From Ananas comosus (taxonomy: Eukaryota; Streptophyta; Magnoliopsida; Poales; Bromeliaceae), in assembly GCF_001540865.1 (NCBI RefSeq), contig NC_033645.1:2536773-2600772 (forward strand): a DNA stretch of 64,000 nucleotides. The letters are read 5' to 3'. Of the stretch, positions 13,064-24,669 are shown piece after piece (within the stretch, counting starts at the first letter, position 1; every line of letters begins with the position of its first letter). The position numbers and the translations under genes are program-made. The notes beneath the pieces are model-generated. The model had not been told where the DNA came from. It did no database searches and saw nothing but the letters and a program-made list of their open reading frames with translations.

Positions 13064-14141
13064 ATGGAAGGTAAAGAAGAGGACGTGCGGGTGGGGGCGA
13101 ACAAGTTTCCGGAGCGGCAGCCGATCGGGACGGCGGCGCAGAGCCAGGAGGAGGGGAAGGACTACAAGGAGCCGCCGCCGGCGCCGCTGTTCGAGCCCGG
13201 GGAGCTGGCGTCCTGGTCCTTCTACCGCGCCGGCATCGCCGAGTTCATGGCCACCTTCCTCTTCCTCTACATCACCATCCTCACCGTCATGGGCGTCAAC
13301 AACTCCCCCTCCAAGTGCTCCACCGTCGGCATCCAGGGCATCGCCTGGGCCTTCGGCGGCATGATCTTCGCCCTCGTCTACTGCACCGCCGGCATCTCCG
13401 GTACCTTATCTAATTCATTCATTACATTCATTCATTTATTCTTTCGCTCGCTCGCTCGCTCGCTCGCTCTGATACCATGTTGAAAGAAAAAATATTATTG
13501 GTATAGGTGGGCACATCAACCCAGCGGTGACGTTTGGGCTGCTGCTGGCGAGGAAGCTGTCGTTGACGAGGGCTCTGTTCTACATGGTGATGCAGTGCCT
13601 TGGGGCGATATGCGGGGCTGGGGTTGTGAAGGGGTTCCGGAAGGGGCTCTACGAGGGCAGTGGGGGCGGGGCCAATGTTGTCGCCCCTGGATACACCAAA
13701 GGAGACGGCCTCGGTGCTGAGATCGTCGGCACCTTCATCCTCGTCTACACCGTTTTCTCTGCCACTGATGCCAAAAGGAATGCTAGGGACTCCCATGTCC
13801 CCGTAAGTACTACTGCTGTTGCTTCTACTTCTACTATTAAAGTTCTGTTGTGAAATAACCGGTGTACTTTAACTAAAATTTAATTTTCTGAGTTCAACGG
13901 TTATTTCATAGCCCCTTAGAATAAAAGGTTCTGAACTGAGCTCGAGTCATATTAATTAAGCTCCTATCATTATTAATTTTTTTTGTTTAATTTAAGTTCA
14001 CGATCACATAGCTTCAACTTTTAAAGTAACTAAAAATGGTTCCTGAAGACGTTTTTTTTTTTTTGGACAGAAAATAATTTGTTTACCTGTAAAATTGTTT
14101 TCTGGTCTTTTTTCCCAGAACCAAATAACCTTGTATAGTTG

Positions 14142-14207
<66 letters not shown>

Positions 14208-15489
14208 AGAAATTCTACACTGTGACACTTGTACTACGCCATCAATAACAAGTCAATCATTTTTTTTAATAAAAGTATAATAAAAATATTTTTTATAATT
14301 ATGATTGAACATATATTTCTAAAAGGAGATATTTGATTGGTTTGTTACGACACGTCACCAATATACCGGTTGTATTCTAGAATTTTTCCTCTCTCAGGCA
14401 CAAAAGAAAATATAGAATTCATATGTGAATTATAAATTATTTTGATTCAATTTTAACCAATTTTTTAAATTTTTTAAGTTTAGCACTTATCCGGGTTTTC
14501 AATTTGTAATATTTCAAGTTATTTGATGACTTTGCTGATACAAATTTTGAACTGATTGGTTACTTGAATAATAAACTTGTAGTTGTATGAATTATATTAA
14601 ATATATTAATTAAAATCATAAAATTTTAAAATTAAAGAGTCATTAACTTACTTAAATTAAATAAATAAATTTTTTTTAGAGATTTCTAATTCAGATCAAA
14701 TAGATAATAGCTGAGAAAAGTTTCCATACAAATTTTAACTCTTTTTTATATTGTTGCTTAGCAGCTTTTATGCCTATTTTTCCAGTGTTTGTACAAAAAA
14801 ACAAAATTTAGATTTAGATGTTGTTTGGTTTTCTATGCTTATGTTTTTTTTTTTTTTTTGGAGAACTTAAATTCCATGCGATCAATATATAGTCTGTATG
14901 TTTGCAGGATTTGTTTAATAAGAGCCAACCAAGTGTAAAGAAGTGGCATTCAATTACGTAAAATTTTAGTTTTAAACGAAAAAAAAGAAAGCCATACAAA
15001 GATCTAAGAATTTTAATTCTAATTGAATTTCCTGAACCTTCTAGAAAGTTTTTTTTTTTTTTTACTTATTTGTGGTTTTATTTTTTAGTTTTTATTTATT
15101 ATTTATTTTTATTTTTTTTTGTGCAGATCCTTGCTCCCTTGCCTATTGGGTTTGCTGTGTTCCTGGTTCACTTGGCCACCATCCCCATCACTGGCACAGG
15201 CATCAACCCTGCTAGAAGCCTTGGAGCTGCAATTATCTACAATAGGCCTCATGCTTGGCATGACCATGTAAACATTAATTTCTTGCCTCAATTTTTTTTT
15301 TTAAACCAAAAAAAAAAAAGAAGAATCAATTAAGAAACCTAACTTTTACTTAGTTTTAACCCTTTTGTTTTGTTTTGTTTTGCTATTTTTCAGTGGATTT
15401 TCTGGGTGGGACCATTCATTGGAGCTGCACTTGCTGCAATTTACCATGTTGTTGTGATCAGGGCCATTCCATTCAAAAGCAGGGCTTAA
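13064..15489 (+). CDS. PIP1: PIP1-type plasma membrane aquaporin
   Basis: Exons 13064-13400, 13507-13802, 15127-15267 and 15394-15489 join in frame to 289 codons, the usual PIP1 length, and the four-exon structure is the standard PIP one. The N terminus ([20 protein letters not shown]) is the PIP1 signature. Both NPA boxes are present (N117-P118-A119 and N238-P239-A240). H226, T235 and R241 agree with the water-selective aromatic/arginine filter of PIPs. The motif RKLSL after the first NPA is the loop-B phosphorylation site of the family. The protein is a six-helix water channel of the plasma membrane, usually working in heterotetramers with PIP2 partners. Exon 1 is strikingly GC-rich. Intron 2 (1324 bp) holds a long (CT)n tract and a MITE. 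Intact and probably functional. Confidence 0.97.
13441..13469. repeat. (CTCG)n microsatellite in aquaporin intron 1
   Basis: About six to seven CTCG units inside the 106-bp first intron. Confidence 0.9.
14145..14206. repeat. (CT)n microsatellite in aquaporin intron 2
   Basis: About 31 CT units, ending directly at the left edge of the MITE at 14208. Confidence 0.95.
14208..14388. mobile_element. Mutator-type MITE, copy 1 (181 bp)
   Basis: Left end agaaattctacac; right end ttctagaatttttc, which reads as gaaaaattctaga on the other strand. Subterminal arms ataacaagtcaatcat and atttgattggtttgtta are complementary, so the whole element can fold as a hairpin. The right flank ctctctc repeats the left CT tract, as expected for a target duplication made inside the microsatellite. 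It is related to the elements at 38516 and 56179. Confidence 0.75.
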
Positions 15490-15563
15490 AACTTTAGTCC
15501 ACCCCACTCATGCCACCTTTGTTTTAAACTTTATGTTTGTGGCTTGTTCCTAATTGTATCCTC

Positions 15564-15591
15564 GTTATCTTATCTTATCTTATCTTATCAT
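15564..15591. repeat. (TTATC)n in the aquaporin 3' UTR
   Basis: Five near-perfect pentanucleotide units about 80 bp after the stop codon. Confidence 0.8.
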
Positions 15592-15599
15592 CCATCATG

Positions 15600-16740
15600 A
15601 GTTTGAGCTTTTACTTTATCCTCTCTCTCCTTCTCCTCAGCAACTTGAGTTTATGTCCTCATGTATTTCATCATCATCATCATCATCTATGTGGCTGGTT
15701 TTCAATCAAGTGTGTACATTATTATTATTATGTAATGCTGTTACCAGAAGTGCTTTTTTAAATTAGCAGCTTCTAGTGTATATTCTCTCTCTCTATAGCC
15801 TTATCTGTCTACCTACTATCCAGTGGCATGTACTAATTATATATTATTATTGAGATAATAAAAGTTTAATGTGTGGATCAGAGGGAGTATGTTGACCTGT
15901 TTATTTAAGATGGTGATAGTGGGAGTTGGTGATGGGAGTGGTGGACAGTGATGACACATATCATTGCAAAATTTACCCTAAAGTATTTTTAAAAAAAGTC
16001 CCTACTTTTGTGGTCATGTGTGTATAGATTAGATAAATTATGTCACACCAGAAATTTGTGATGGAGATTGATTATCCATCCATCAAAGGGTCCTCATTAG
16101 GAGGTGTCTTGGGGTGCGGAGAAATTGTGCCCCAAATCAAGCAGAAGAGAAGTGATTTTAATGGTTTCCTATTTAACAAACTTATATACTTTTTCTCACG
16201 TTTGAATGCGAAATTTTTTTGAAGTTCGAGACGTAAATCTAAGTTAAATTTTTAAAAGTTAGATAAAAATTAATATAAAATATTGTGAATTCTTCTGCTC
16301 CAATGCCAGATAAAATCATGTAAACCAACCTTTTCTTTCTAGAAACTTAGAACTGTTGGAAAATTATTTTTTATTTACCATCAACACATATCACAAAAGT
16401 ATTTGGAAGAGAGTGTTTCTGTTAGTATCAGGGTATAGATACAAGTTTTTAGGAGGTAGATGAAAATCTGAGGTCTTATAGAAACATATGCACAAATATG
16501 TGATTTTGCAGGAATTTACATGTAATTATATATGTGAGGGAAATTTAGGACAAACTTTTTTTTATTTTTTGGGATAAATGTTGCATCTTATCGACTTTAT
16601 TCATTATTTTCAATTATGATTTTTTTTTTTTAGAATAAAGATAGACCGCTACTTGCATAATTCATTTAGTAAATAAATTTAGCTATGTGAAGTGAGGCGT
16701 CAATGCCTCAAAGAAGGAAAAAGGTCAAAAGAAAGAAAAA
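15600..16740. other. Intergenic, no gene recognised
   Basis: 3' flank of the aquaporin gene, with AT-rich repeat-like sequence around 16190-16360 that shares words with 6370-6610. No coding resemblance. Confidence 0.35.
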
Positions 16741-16741
16741 G

Positions 16742-17095
16742 TAAAAATTCCGCGCTAGATCATCCACCACATTGCCGGCATCAAAATCCGTGTCTTCAGA
16801 GCATCTTGAGTACCCCTCCTTTGTAACTCCTCCCAAACAATCTGGACATCCTCGGTAAAGAGAAGAACTTGAAATCTCTCAAGGTTGAAGGTAACGACAC
16901 TTGCTACCAACAGGTGATTCACTGTCTCGAAAGTAATGCTGCATATTATACATTTTCCAACCATTTCTTACGAATTTAGTTGAAAATAAATAATAACTAA
17001 TCTTCAAATTGGAGGCACCAGATACCTACTATCAAATCTTTTATAAGCGTATAATTTACGCCAAACTTGTTAGGTGAAAACCTTGGGTGGGAGCC
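16742..17095 (-). pseudogene. LINE remnant: zinc-binding segment of a non-LTR reverse transcriptase
   Basis: On the minus strand CIICSITFETVNHLLVAS, then VQIVWEELQRRG and ILMPAMWWMI, follow the pattern CxxCxxxxETxxHLxxxC...W...WWxIW of the zf-RVT domain downstream of plant LINE reverse transcriptases. The second part of the zinc pattern is eroded (VAS where LLxxC is expected) and stops interrupt the sequence upstream. Only about 350 bp is recognisable. Confidence 0.55.
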
Positions 17096-17163
17096 CACCA
17101 TCACATGAGGACTTCTTTGTCCTTTTCTTTTTCCATTTTTTTTTTTAAATACTTTTTCTTTTG

Positions 17164-17181
17164 AGAGAGAGAGAGAGAGCT

Positions 17182-17247
<66 letters not shown>
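17164..17247. repeat. (GA)n microsatellite with G run
   Basis: About 37 GA units in two blocks ending in a run of G. Confidence 0.95.
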
Positions 17248-17439
17248 AAAGAAAGTTCTTTGGGGACATGGTCTATGTGCCTACAGTGGAGTGTTTGGAA
17301 GCATTCTTTTTCTTTTTTTTCCCCTTCTTTTTTTTTCGTTCCACCGAAAAGCAAGTGGGACTGTAGGACGCCTCTGTTTATCTCAGCCTTTAAACCAGTA
17401 GCTACAATGAGGCCATGTGAGTGGGGAAAATAGAAAGTT

Positions 17440-18803
17440 AGCTTATTAGTGGATAGTACTTGTGTGTTAGTTATGCAAACACAAAAAAAATATTTAAATA
17501 TTTTTTTGATAGTTTTCGAAATACTTTAAAATGCCGATTTGTTTTTCTTTCGTAACAGATCATATTATGTTGTGCCGTTTTCTGATTAGATGTATGCATG
17601 TTATGTTGATTCTCAATTTTTTTTTTTCACTATTTCGTGAATCCTAGGGTTCAATTATTTTTCGCCTGTTACTCCTATGAGATATGAAAAATGATCTTTC
17701 TCTTTAATTGTAGACCTCTTTTTAAAATTTTTGAATAATTTAAATTCACCCTATATGCGGTTAGGACTGCAAAAAAGAATTTTTCCTAAACATTAGAGAG
17801 ATCCTTGACGAGACAAACTAAGATATTCTTGTTAAATTAAAATAGAAAATCTAGTTGGGATTTATCCGCACCGTAAAATCGTGTCTATCGTGTAAAGACA
17901 CACGAATTTCAAAAAGCAACGTAACAAGGGCGAATTTGACGATTCTCGAAATAGAAGCTAATTTTACCACACTGGTGATTGGACCACGAAATCGCCTCGG
18001 AAATCGTGCCGGATTGTCTTTCAATTTCCCGTGATCCGGCCCACCAGGGGCCCAAGCCCAAAATCACTCACCGATTCCCCACGCTGTTAATGGGCCCGGC
18101 CAAGTTTTCGATGGACCTGTTGGGCCTATATCAGCCCACCGTAGTTATGCTCGATATCTTGGGCCGTTTTAGACCCGAGATGGGGCTGAGTTGTACGGGT
18201 GGTCTCCCCGGGTTCATTCACGCCCGGGTTGTGCCTTGTTTGTTACGTAGATAGTGAGAACCATGACTTTTGCGTCCATTTAGTAGTTTTCGTAACATTA
18301 TGCTACTAGGAATCAACGTCCAAAAAATATTTTCGTCGAAAATATATACTCGGTGGGGAGTGGATTCGCACCATGCCGAAGAAAAAAATGAAAAGAAAAG
18401 AAAAGGTCATTCGATCAATGTCACGCAAATTGCTTTTCTTGTCGTCAGTTGACGAGTTTATAGACTCATCATTCTTAATGCATGATCAGTATATTTTTAT
18501 ATAATAAAATTTATAATATTCAATAGACAAAATGTATAATTGAATATTAAAAATAAAAAAATTATTTTTAAGAAATTTTTTAACACTAGTTTTGAGTTAT
18601 TATAGGTTAACATATTTCAAGGGCCGTGGGTAAAGTTAGTTAAATTGCTCGCTACGTTAGTACGATGTATGTAGATTTTTATTTTATTAATATATTAATA
18701 TACGATACCAAAGCGCATTATCCGCCCTTTTGAGGAAACCGCGCTCTCTTTTCCTTTTACTTTCACGAAGAAGAAGAAGAAGAAGAAATACCCTAACCCT
18801 AGA
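17440..18803 (+). promoter_or_regulatory. Upstream region of the TIC32-like gene, with site II-type motifs
   Basis: Between 18010 and 18235 there are many TGGGCC/GGCCCA words in both directions, the TCP-bound 'site II' class typical of housekeeping and organelle genes. A telo-box-like ccctaaccctag lies at 18790-18801, directly before the start codon. No other gene is seen here. Confidence 0.5.
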
Positions 18804-21800
18804 ATGTGGCCGTTTAGTAGGAAGGGGCCTTCGGGGTTTTCATGGTACTCCACGGCCGAGGAGGTCACGGAGGGGATCGATGGCTCCGGCCTCACCGCGA
18901 TCGTCACAGGTTCGATTCCGCCCTCAATCGATCGTTATACGGTTTATTTGTCGATCTTATGCAGGATTTGGATCAGTTGTTTTAGTAGTTGTTTCACAAA
19001 TTGTTCGTTATTTAGCGTTCGGATGCTGATACCCACTTCGATTTGCTGTTCCTACCCGCGTTTTGCTATTTTTGGCTTAAGTTTTGAGTGTTTCTGTGAT
19101 GATGTCTGAAAATATTAGAGCAATTAGGGCTTATAATCTAGGATAAGCTGTTTATTTACAGGTAATTCATATATATTTACATGCTTATTAGTGAAAAAGA
19201 GGCCTATAGATGGACCAGAAGCATCATACATTGAGTTTATAATGTTCTTCAGGATTATATGTCCTTGTTTTCTACTTTCCTAATGAGTGCTAATGAGTCA
19301 TTTGATCTATTTCCAGTTATCTTAGTTATGACTTATGAATCCATGCAAAATTAGAAATTTTTGCTAGTATAGATGCAACTAAAGAAAGAGGACAACTTTG
19401 GAGTTCGATGCATCCATCTAAGTTACCTTAACAGAGCTGGGAGGAGTAAAGTAGCAAATTTGATTACATTTTTATTATGGATATATGTTCTAGCTGCTGT
19501 ATAGCTTAGATTGACCATTTTTTCAGGGGCATCAAGTGGAATTGGCACTGAAACAGCTCGTGTTCTTGCGAAGCGTGGTGTTCATGTGGTCATGGCTGTT
19601 AGGAATGTAACATCTGGTAACAATGTGAAAGAGGAGATTTTAAAGGAGATACCCTCTGCCAAACTTGATGTAATGGAGTTGGATCTCACGTCGAAGGCAT
19701 CGGTTAGGAAGTTTGCTTCAGAATTCAAATCTCAGAATCTACCGCTAAATGTGCTCATGTGAGAAATTCTTAAATGTAAAAATCACTGGAAGAATTAACT
19801 TGGCGACTGCTATATTATTTGAATATAACTAAGGGCCTGTTTCATGCGGCTAGAGCTTCCAAACAACTACAGAAGTGTTATTAAGTACACCAATTGGATG
19901 AAGCGCTAGCTGTTGCTGCTCAGAGTAGTGAAACTTTAGAAGCCAGGAACCAAGTTTTCTTTTCTTTTTTTGTTTTATTATCTGTTGTTCTATTTTAATG
20001 CGCTAGTTGGAGGATATATGAAAGTGGTACCTTCTTCCTTTTACTGTTAACAGTAACAATGCAGGAGTTATGGCAACTCCTTTTTCGCTTTCACAAGATG
20101 GTATAGAGCTGCAATTTGCAACTAATCATATAGGTACGTGCTCTTTTTTTTTCATCTTAATTTTTTTATCATTAAACAGTAAGTTGCTTTTTCCTTTTTT
20201 TTTGAGCTATTCTAAGTTCCAGAATATATATATGAAGCTTTGTTCCATATCATGAAATATTTTCTTTGCTCACCAACAATTTTTTTGGCTTTTTTTTTGG
20301 AGTATTCTAGCTTTCAAAAATTCTAAGATTCATTAACTCGGAATGATTTCATAGCGGAAATCTGAAGATATGTGATATACTAAAATGCTATCTTTTGCAG
20401 GTCATTTTCTTTTAACAAATCTTCTTCTGGAGAACTTGAAGAACACAGCTCGTGAATCTGAAGTGGAAGGAAGGATTGTCAATGTCTCATCTGAGGGACA
20501 TAGATTTTCCTACGGGGAAGGGATTCGGTTTGATAAGATCAACGACCCATCTAGGTACACAAAAACTATGTTTTAGTGCATCCTTCTAACATAAAGTCAA
20601 AACCAGTGAGGTTACTGATCTTCTTGCTCTAATATGTTCATCTACAGCTATAGCAGTCTCGGTGCATATGGGCAATCAAAGCTTGCAAACATTTTACATG
20701 CCAATGAACTTTCCAGGCGCTTTAAGGTACCTATCAGGGAGAGTTGGGTCTATATATGATACCTTGGTTGATTAATATTCTCTTTTTTAAATACCTTGTC
20801 CTAGTTTGTACCCATCATATACACATGCTGAAAGGGCCGGACTGGTCTACTTAACATGTTTGAACAGAAAAACAGTTTTCTTAGCAGAAACTAAAGTCAA
20901 TACATTATGATTTTCACAAGATGAATGCAGTTAATCTTTGTCTTGTTATCGATCAATATAATAAACTGAAAGATCACATAGAGTTCTCAGTGAACTTCTC
21001 TGAGATAGTTTTCCTATACTATGTTCAACGCCTTCCTAAAGATTTAGCTGTGTTTAGCTGCTATGTCATTTCAGAGAGATGATGTGGAAATTACATAGCA
21101 GATGATTCATCTACTGTGTCGAGCCGAGTTTTATTTATTTATTTCAGAGAGATGATGTGGAAATTACATAGCAGATGATTCATCTGCTGTGTCAGAGCCG
21201 AGTTTTATTTGTTTTTATGGTTGATTACAGTGATTATACTTTTGAGTGTATTAATTGCAGGATCCATTAATAAAGTTGTCTCTTATAAAGCTTTTATCAC
21301 TATTTTCCACAGGAGGAAGGGGTGGAGATTACTGCAAATTCTCTTCATCCAGGATCAATTATCACAAATCTTCTGCGCTACCACAGTTTTCTAGATTGTA
21401 AATTATCTGTACTCTGTATACTCAATTCATGCATATATTCTCTTTAGTAATTCCCAATAGTTAGCTTATATTCTATGGTATCTGGATTCCCCTGTGATAT
21501 AATGTCCAAAGGTTGTTTTTTCTCTTTTTCCCCCCTAGCTGCTGATACGCAGAGATGCTGTTGAATGATAACCAATATATACCTCCATTCTTTATTGTTA
21601 GCAAATGATTATCTCATATGTTTGCCTGATATAGTGCACTCTTACAAGATTATTAAGTAACCAATAACCTAATCTTCTCTACCATACACTCTTCATCTGT
21701 GCTTCACGAGAAACAAAATCCTAACTTATTTTAGGAGGATATCATGTATGACAATAATTGCTTTACTGTGTGTAAATCTCTCATGGTCTTTTCCAGTGGT

Positions 21801-22444
21801 AGCGTAGATATAACTGTTTCCATTAAACAGAAATGCATTAGACATTTTTAAGCATCTGTATGCTGATGCATGGATAGGTTAGTCTATTGCTTACATGATA
21901 TCCATGTGTAGAATAACTTTTCTGTTGCACTTCTAGTTATAATTCTATCTGTCGAAATTGAAGCTGACTAACCCTACATTTGCATGCAGTTCTTCACCGG
22001 ACGGCTGGAAAACTAGTATTGAAAAATGCTCAGCAGGTTAGCACGTATACTACATATCCTGCAAAACCAATGAATTGTGTTTGCGCATCTTCACTAAATT
22101 ATACCATGCACTATCCTGAAATTTCGAGTGCCATAGTTTTGTAATAAGCTTTCACTCATGCAACCAGGTTATACATTCTGATGCTATTTAAACTACTTAT
22201 TTATCGAGATGATATTGCAATATTTAATTTGACGGTACATTCCAATTCAACTGCTCTATATTTTTGAAATTTCTGTCATTAACAGGGGGCGGCGACCACA
22301 TGCTACGTAGCGTTGCATTCTCAAGTGAAAGGAGTGACGGGGAAGTATTTCAGCGACAGCAACTTATATGAGCCGAGCGCCAAAGCGAAGGACGCTGATC
22401 TGGCGAAGAAACTCTGGGACTTCAGCATGGATTTGATCAGCTGA
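18804..22444 (+). CDS. TIC32: TIC32-like short-chain dehydrogenase (chloroplast envelope)
   Basis: Eight exons (18804-18909, 19527-19758, 20054-20133, 20401-20554, 20648-20726, 21313-21397, 21990-22036, 22286-22444), all GT-AG and in phase, give 313 aa. It is a classical SDR: TGASSGIG nucleotide loop at residues 35-42, NNAG at 114-117, the catalytic Ser in IVNVSSEGH (169-170), and Y198-G-Q-S-K202. The N terminus ([20 protein letters not shown]) and the C-terminal [12 protein letters not shown] match the TIC32/retinol-dehydrogenase-like plant group. TIC32 is described as an NADPH-dependent, calmodulin-binding component of the chloroplast inner-envelope translocon. Many close paralogues exist, so the exact cellular role is inferred. 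There is no classical transit peptide, as in the family. Intron 5 carries a 73-bp tandem duplication. Confidence 0.93.
21069..21214. repeat. 73-bp tandem duplication in intron 5 of the TIC32-like gene
   Basis: The sequence starting tcagagagatgatgtggaaa at 21071 is repeated at 21144 with two or three differences. It looks recent. Confidence 0.85.
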
Positions 22445-22599
22445 AACAATCGCTGCAACCTTAAATTCAACCTTCGATTTCTTAATGCTTTTGGAGATGT
22501 AAAATTTGACTGTTTATCAGAAAGCGATTAGCAACTATCGATACCATTAATGAGATGAGGAACCTCAGCAATACTGCACGGTGATATAAAACGTTCCGC

Positions 22600-23430
22600 G
22601 TTGAAACTGCAGTGTGTGAAAGAAATCTTTTTTCTTTTTTTTAATTCTATGCATCCTTTTCACTACCTCTGGTTTTAAGTAGGAGTTGATTATTGTTTGG
22701 GTTGCTTTGATGGCGTTGGTTATATATTTTTCTTCTAAGGGAATATTTGACTGGGTGTAGAATTGAACCGAAAATTATTTTCGGCTCGAAAAATAACTAT
22801 ACGAGCGTTTGGTTGCTTGCAAAATAGACTTTTGTGCAAAAAATTTTTATAGATTTTGCTGAAAAATTTATTTTTCATCCACTGTCCTAGAAAAATATAT
22901 AACTAATATATATGTTAGTAATTATTTAAAATACTTTTATATAATCAAACAATAGAAAAGAAAAAATATTCTTTATTTTTTTTCCTACAAATCAAATATG
23001 TCGAGTCTGAAATCCTTATTTTTACAATAAATTCAACATAAAAAGGTGTAAAATTTTCTTTTTATTTACAATAAACCAAACATTAAAAAACATATAATTT
23101 TTTTTCCATTAAAAACTATTTTTTTCCGTGAAAAAGTATTTGTTACACTTTTATGTGGAACCAAACAATTCGTAACATGAAACATTATAGTGATTATTCC
23201 CAAAATTTATCATGTAGAATGGTCGAAGTTTCAAAGGATCTGGGACTTGTATAAAAGAATAATGCGAGTAAATATTATTTTGTTTTCTCGGATAATTTCC
23301 GTATAATTTGGGATACCTTCCAACTGAAGCACAGGCTTTGCGCAGGTGATCGTCATCCATCTAGCTAACCACAACACGTGAGTGCGATAAGCCGATAACA
23401 TGTGCATGCGCCATGGTTTTTATATTTGAA
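22600..23430. other. Intergenic, MITE-like AT-rich block
   Basis: 3' flank of the TIC32-like gene. A gcgtttggttg word near 22804 and its inverted partner aaccaaacaatt near 23160 bracket about 360 bp of AT-rich sequence, a layout usual for small plant MITEs. I could not define the ends or a target duplication. Confidence 0.35.
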
Positions 23431-23440
23431 GAACGCTTTA

Positions 23441-23490
23441 GTCCCACATCGACTAGCGACTACTCTTCCCACTCGCCAGCATGTATAAGA
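23441..23490 (+). promoter_or_regulatory. snRNA promoter: USE plus TATA box
   Basis: gtcccacatcg at 23441-23451 is the plant snRNA upstream sequence element (RTCCCACATCG). A TATA element (tgtataaga) starts about 33 bp downstream, and the RNA start is about 32 bp after that. This 33-34 bp USE-TATA spacing is the RNA polymerase II type used for U1, U2, U4 and U5, not the shorter Pol III type. Confidence 0.9.
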
Positions 23491-23515
23491 TGGGTGGGGA
23501 GTGGACCGTATATCC

Positions 23516-23678
23516 ATACTTACCTGGACGGGGTCTATGGGCGATCAGAAAGGTCCATGGCCTGGGCCCGCGGCCCACATTGCACTTTGTGGGTGCGCTG
23601 GCCTACCATCTCCCCAAGAGGGAGAGTGGACGTCATAATTTGTGGTAGAAGGGGGTACGCGCAACGCGCGGCCCCTGC
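23516..23678 (+). ncRNA. U1: U1 spliceosomal snRNA
   Basis: It begins with atacttacctg, the 5' end of U1 that pairs with 5' splice sites. Then follow stem-loop I (gatcagaaagg loop), the conserved stretch ggtgcgctggcctaccatct, ctccccaagagggagagtgg, the Sm site aatttgtgg and the 3' stem ending in gcgcggcccctgc. The length of about 163 nt is normal for plants. With the correctly spaced Pol II snRNA promoter this is probably an active gene. Loop I reads GATCAGAAAGG where I expect GATCANGAAGG, a one-base change in the region contacted by U1-70K. The gene is intact elsewhere. A short open frame across this interval is meaningless. Confidence 0.95.
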
Positions 23679-23755
23679 CAATTTAAAATATTTAAATTTT
23701 GAAAAAAAATTCACTTGCCATTTTAAAATATTTAAATTTTGAAAAGAAATTTATC
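23676..23755. repeat. 40-bp tandem duplication at the 3' end of U1
   Basis: Two copies of a tgcca...taaaatatttaaattttgaa block, starting at 23676 and 23716. The first overlaps the last bases of U1, so any 3'-end processing signal here is duplicated too. Confidence 0.75.
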
Positions 23756-23759
23756 TTAA

Positions 23760-24669
23760 AAAGTACTTTGAATTTAAAGTAACGGTCAAAATTTTTTAAT
23801 ATATTTTATTGAGTTACTATGTTTTGAGTAGTGAGATTTTTAACCCAGCTTATATATGACTATGGATTTAAAATGCCACATTTAATTAGCTATAAAATTA
23901 ATTTGCAACTAATCATATTTTAAAAAAGATTGTAGGTCGCAAGATGAGGACAATAAAGATTAATGAAATGATTATAGTGGTAATAATCGAAGTATTGGTT
24001 CCTCAGATTACTTGAAACGCGTAATAGCACCGCCGTGGCCCATATCCTCGGGGTTCACCGGCCCATGACCGGCCCAGTTAAACTCTGGCCCAGTTCTTCA
24101 AACCGATTGGTTGGACCCACTAACACGGAATATTATGTCCTCATCCTGGTCCATAAGGTCAGATTTGGACCGGGCCCATGCTCCCATCCTTAACCGTAAC
24201 AATGGCAGGTGGTTCACGGGTGAGGTGTTGGGTTCGGGTCACGAAATTGACAAATGCGGGCCCCGCTTGTCCGTTACGGCCTTAAAACCGTTACACAAAT
24301 TACCACCCTCAGATCACCAATCATCAAACGCCATCATAACGATCCCACACAGATACTCACGTGGCAACAGCTCGGCCGTTGCTGGGACAGTTTTATTCCC
24401 AGATGGAGAAACACCGAAGTGTTACATCGGAGATTTTTTTTTTTTTTTTTTGCGCTTCTTTTCCGCGCTTTTGGAAAAAGAGGCGGAATTAGTGTGGGAG
24501 TGGATGTGTGCACGAGGAAACCCCTCCATTTATTATCCTCTCCCTCCTCCTCGACGTCCTCGTCCTCTCCCCTCTCCTCTCTCCTCTTTTGCTTCTATGA
24601 CGAGTAATCCCCGATAGGTGGTATTCCATCTAGGGTTTCACTCCGATCTCCAAGCTCGTTTCCTTTCCA
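23760..24669 (+). promoter_or_regulatory. Promoter and 5' leader region of the ANTR-type gene
   Basis: GC-rich from 24030 to 24600, with several GGCCCA/TGGGCC words and an acgtggc ABRE-like site near 24359, followed by a CT-rich leader up to the start codon. No other gene is seen. Confidence 0.45.

Noticed and set aside
14095..14280. Open frames rich in Leu-Ser or Arg-Glu dipeptides
   Set aside because: Translations of (CT)n microsatellites. The same applies to 17000-17400 and 36388-36597.
18730..19029. 99-codon frame with a poly-Arg start
   Set aside because: Out-of-frame shadow of the TIC32-like first exon and its leader, running into intron 1.
23413..23742. 109-codon plus-strand frame
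   Set aside because: It spans the U1 promoter and U1 snRNA. The RNA explains the conservation.
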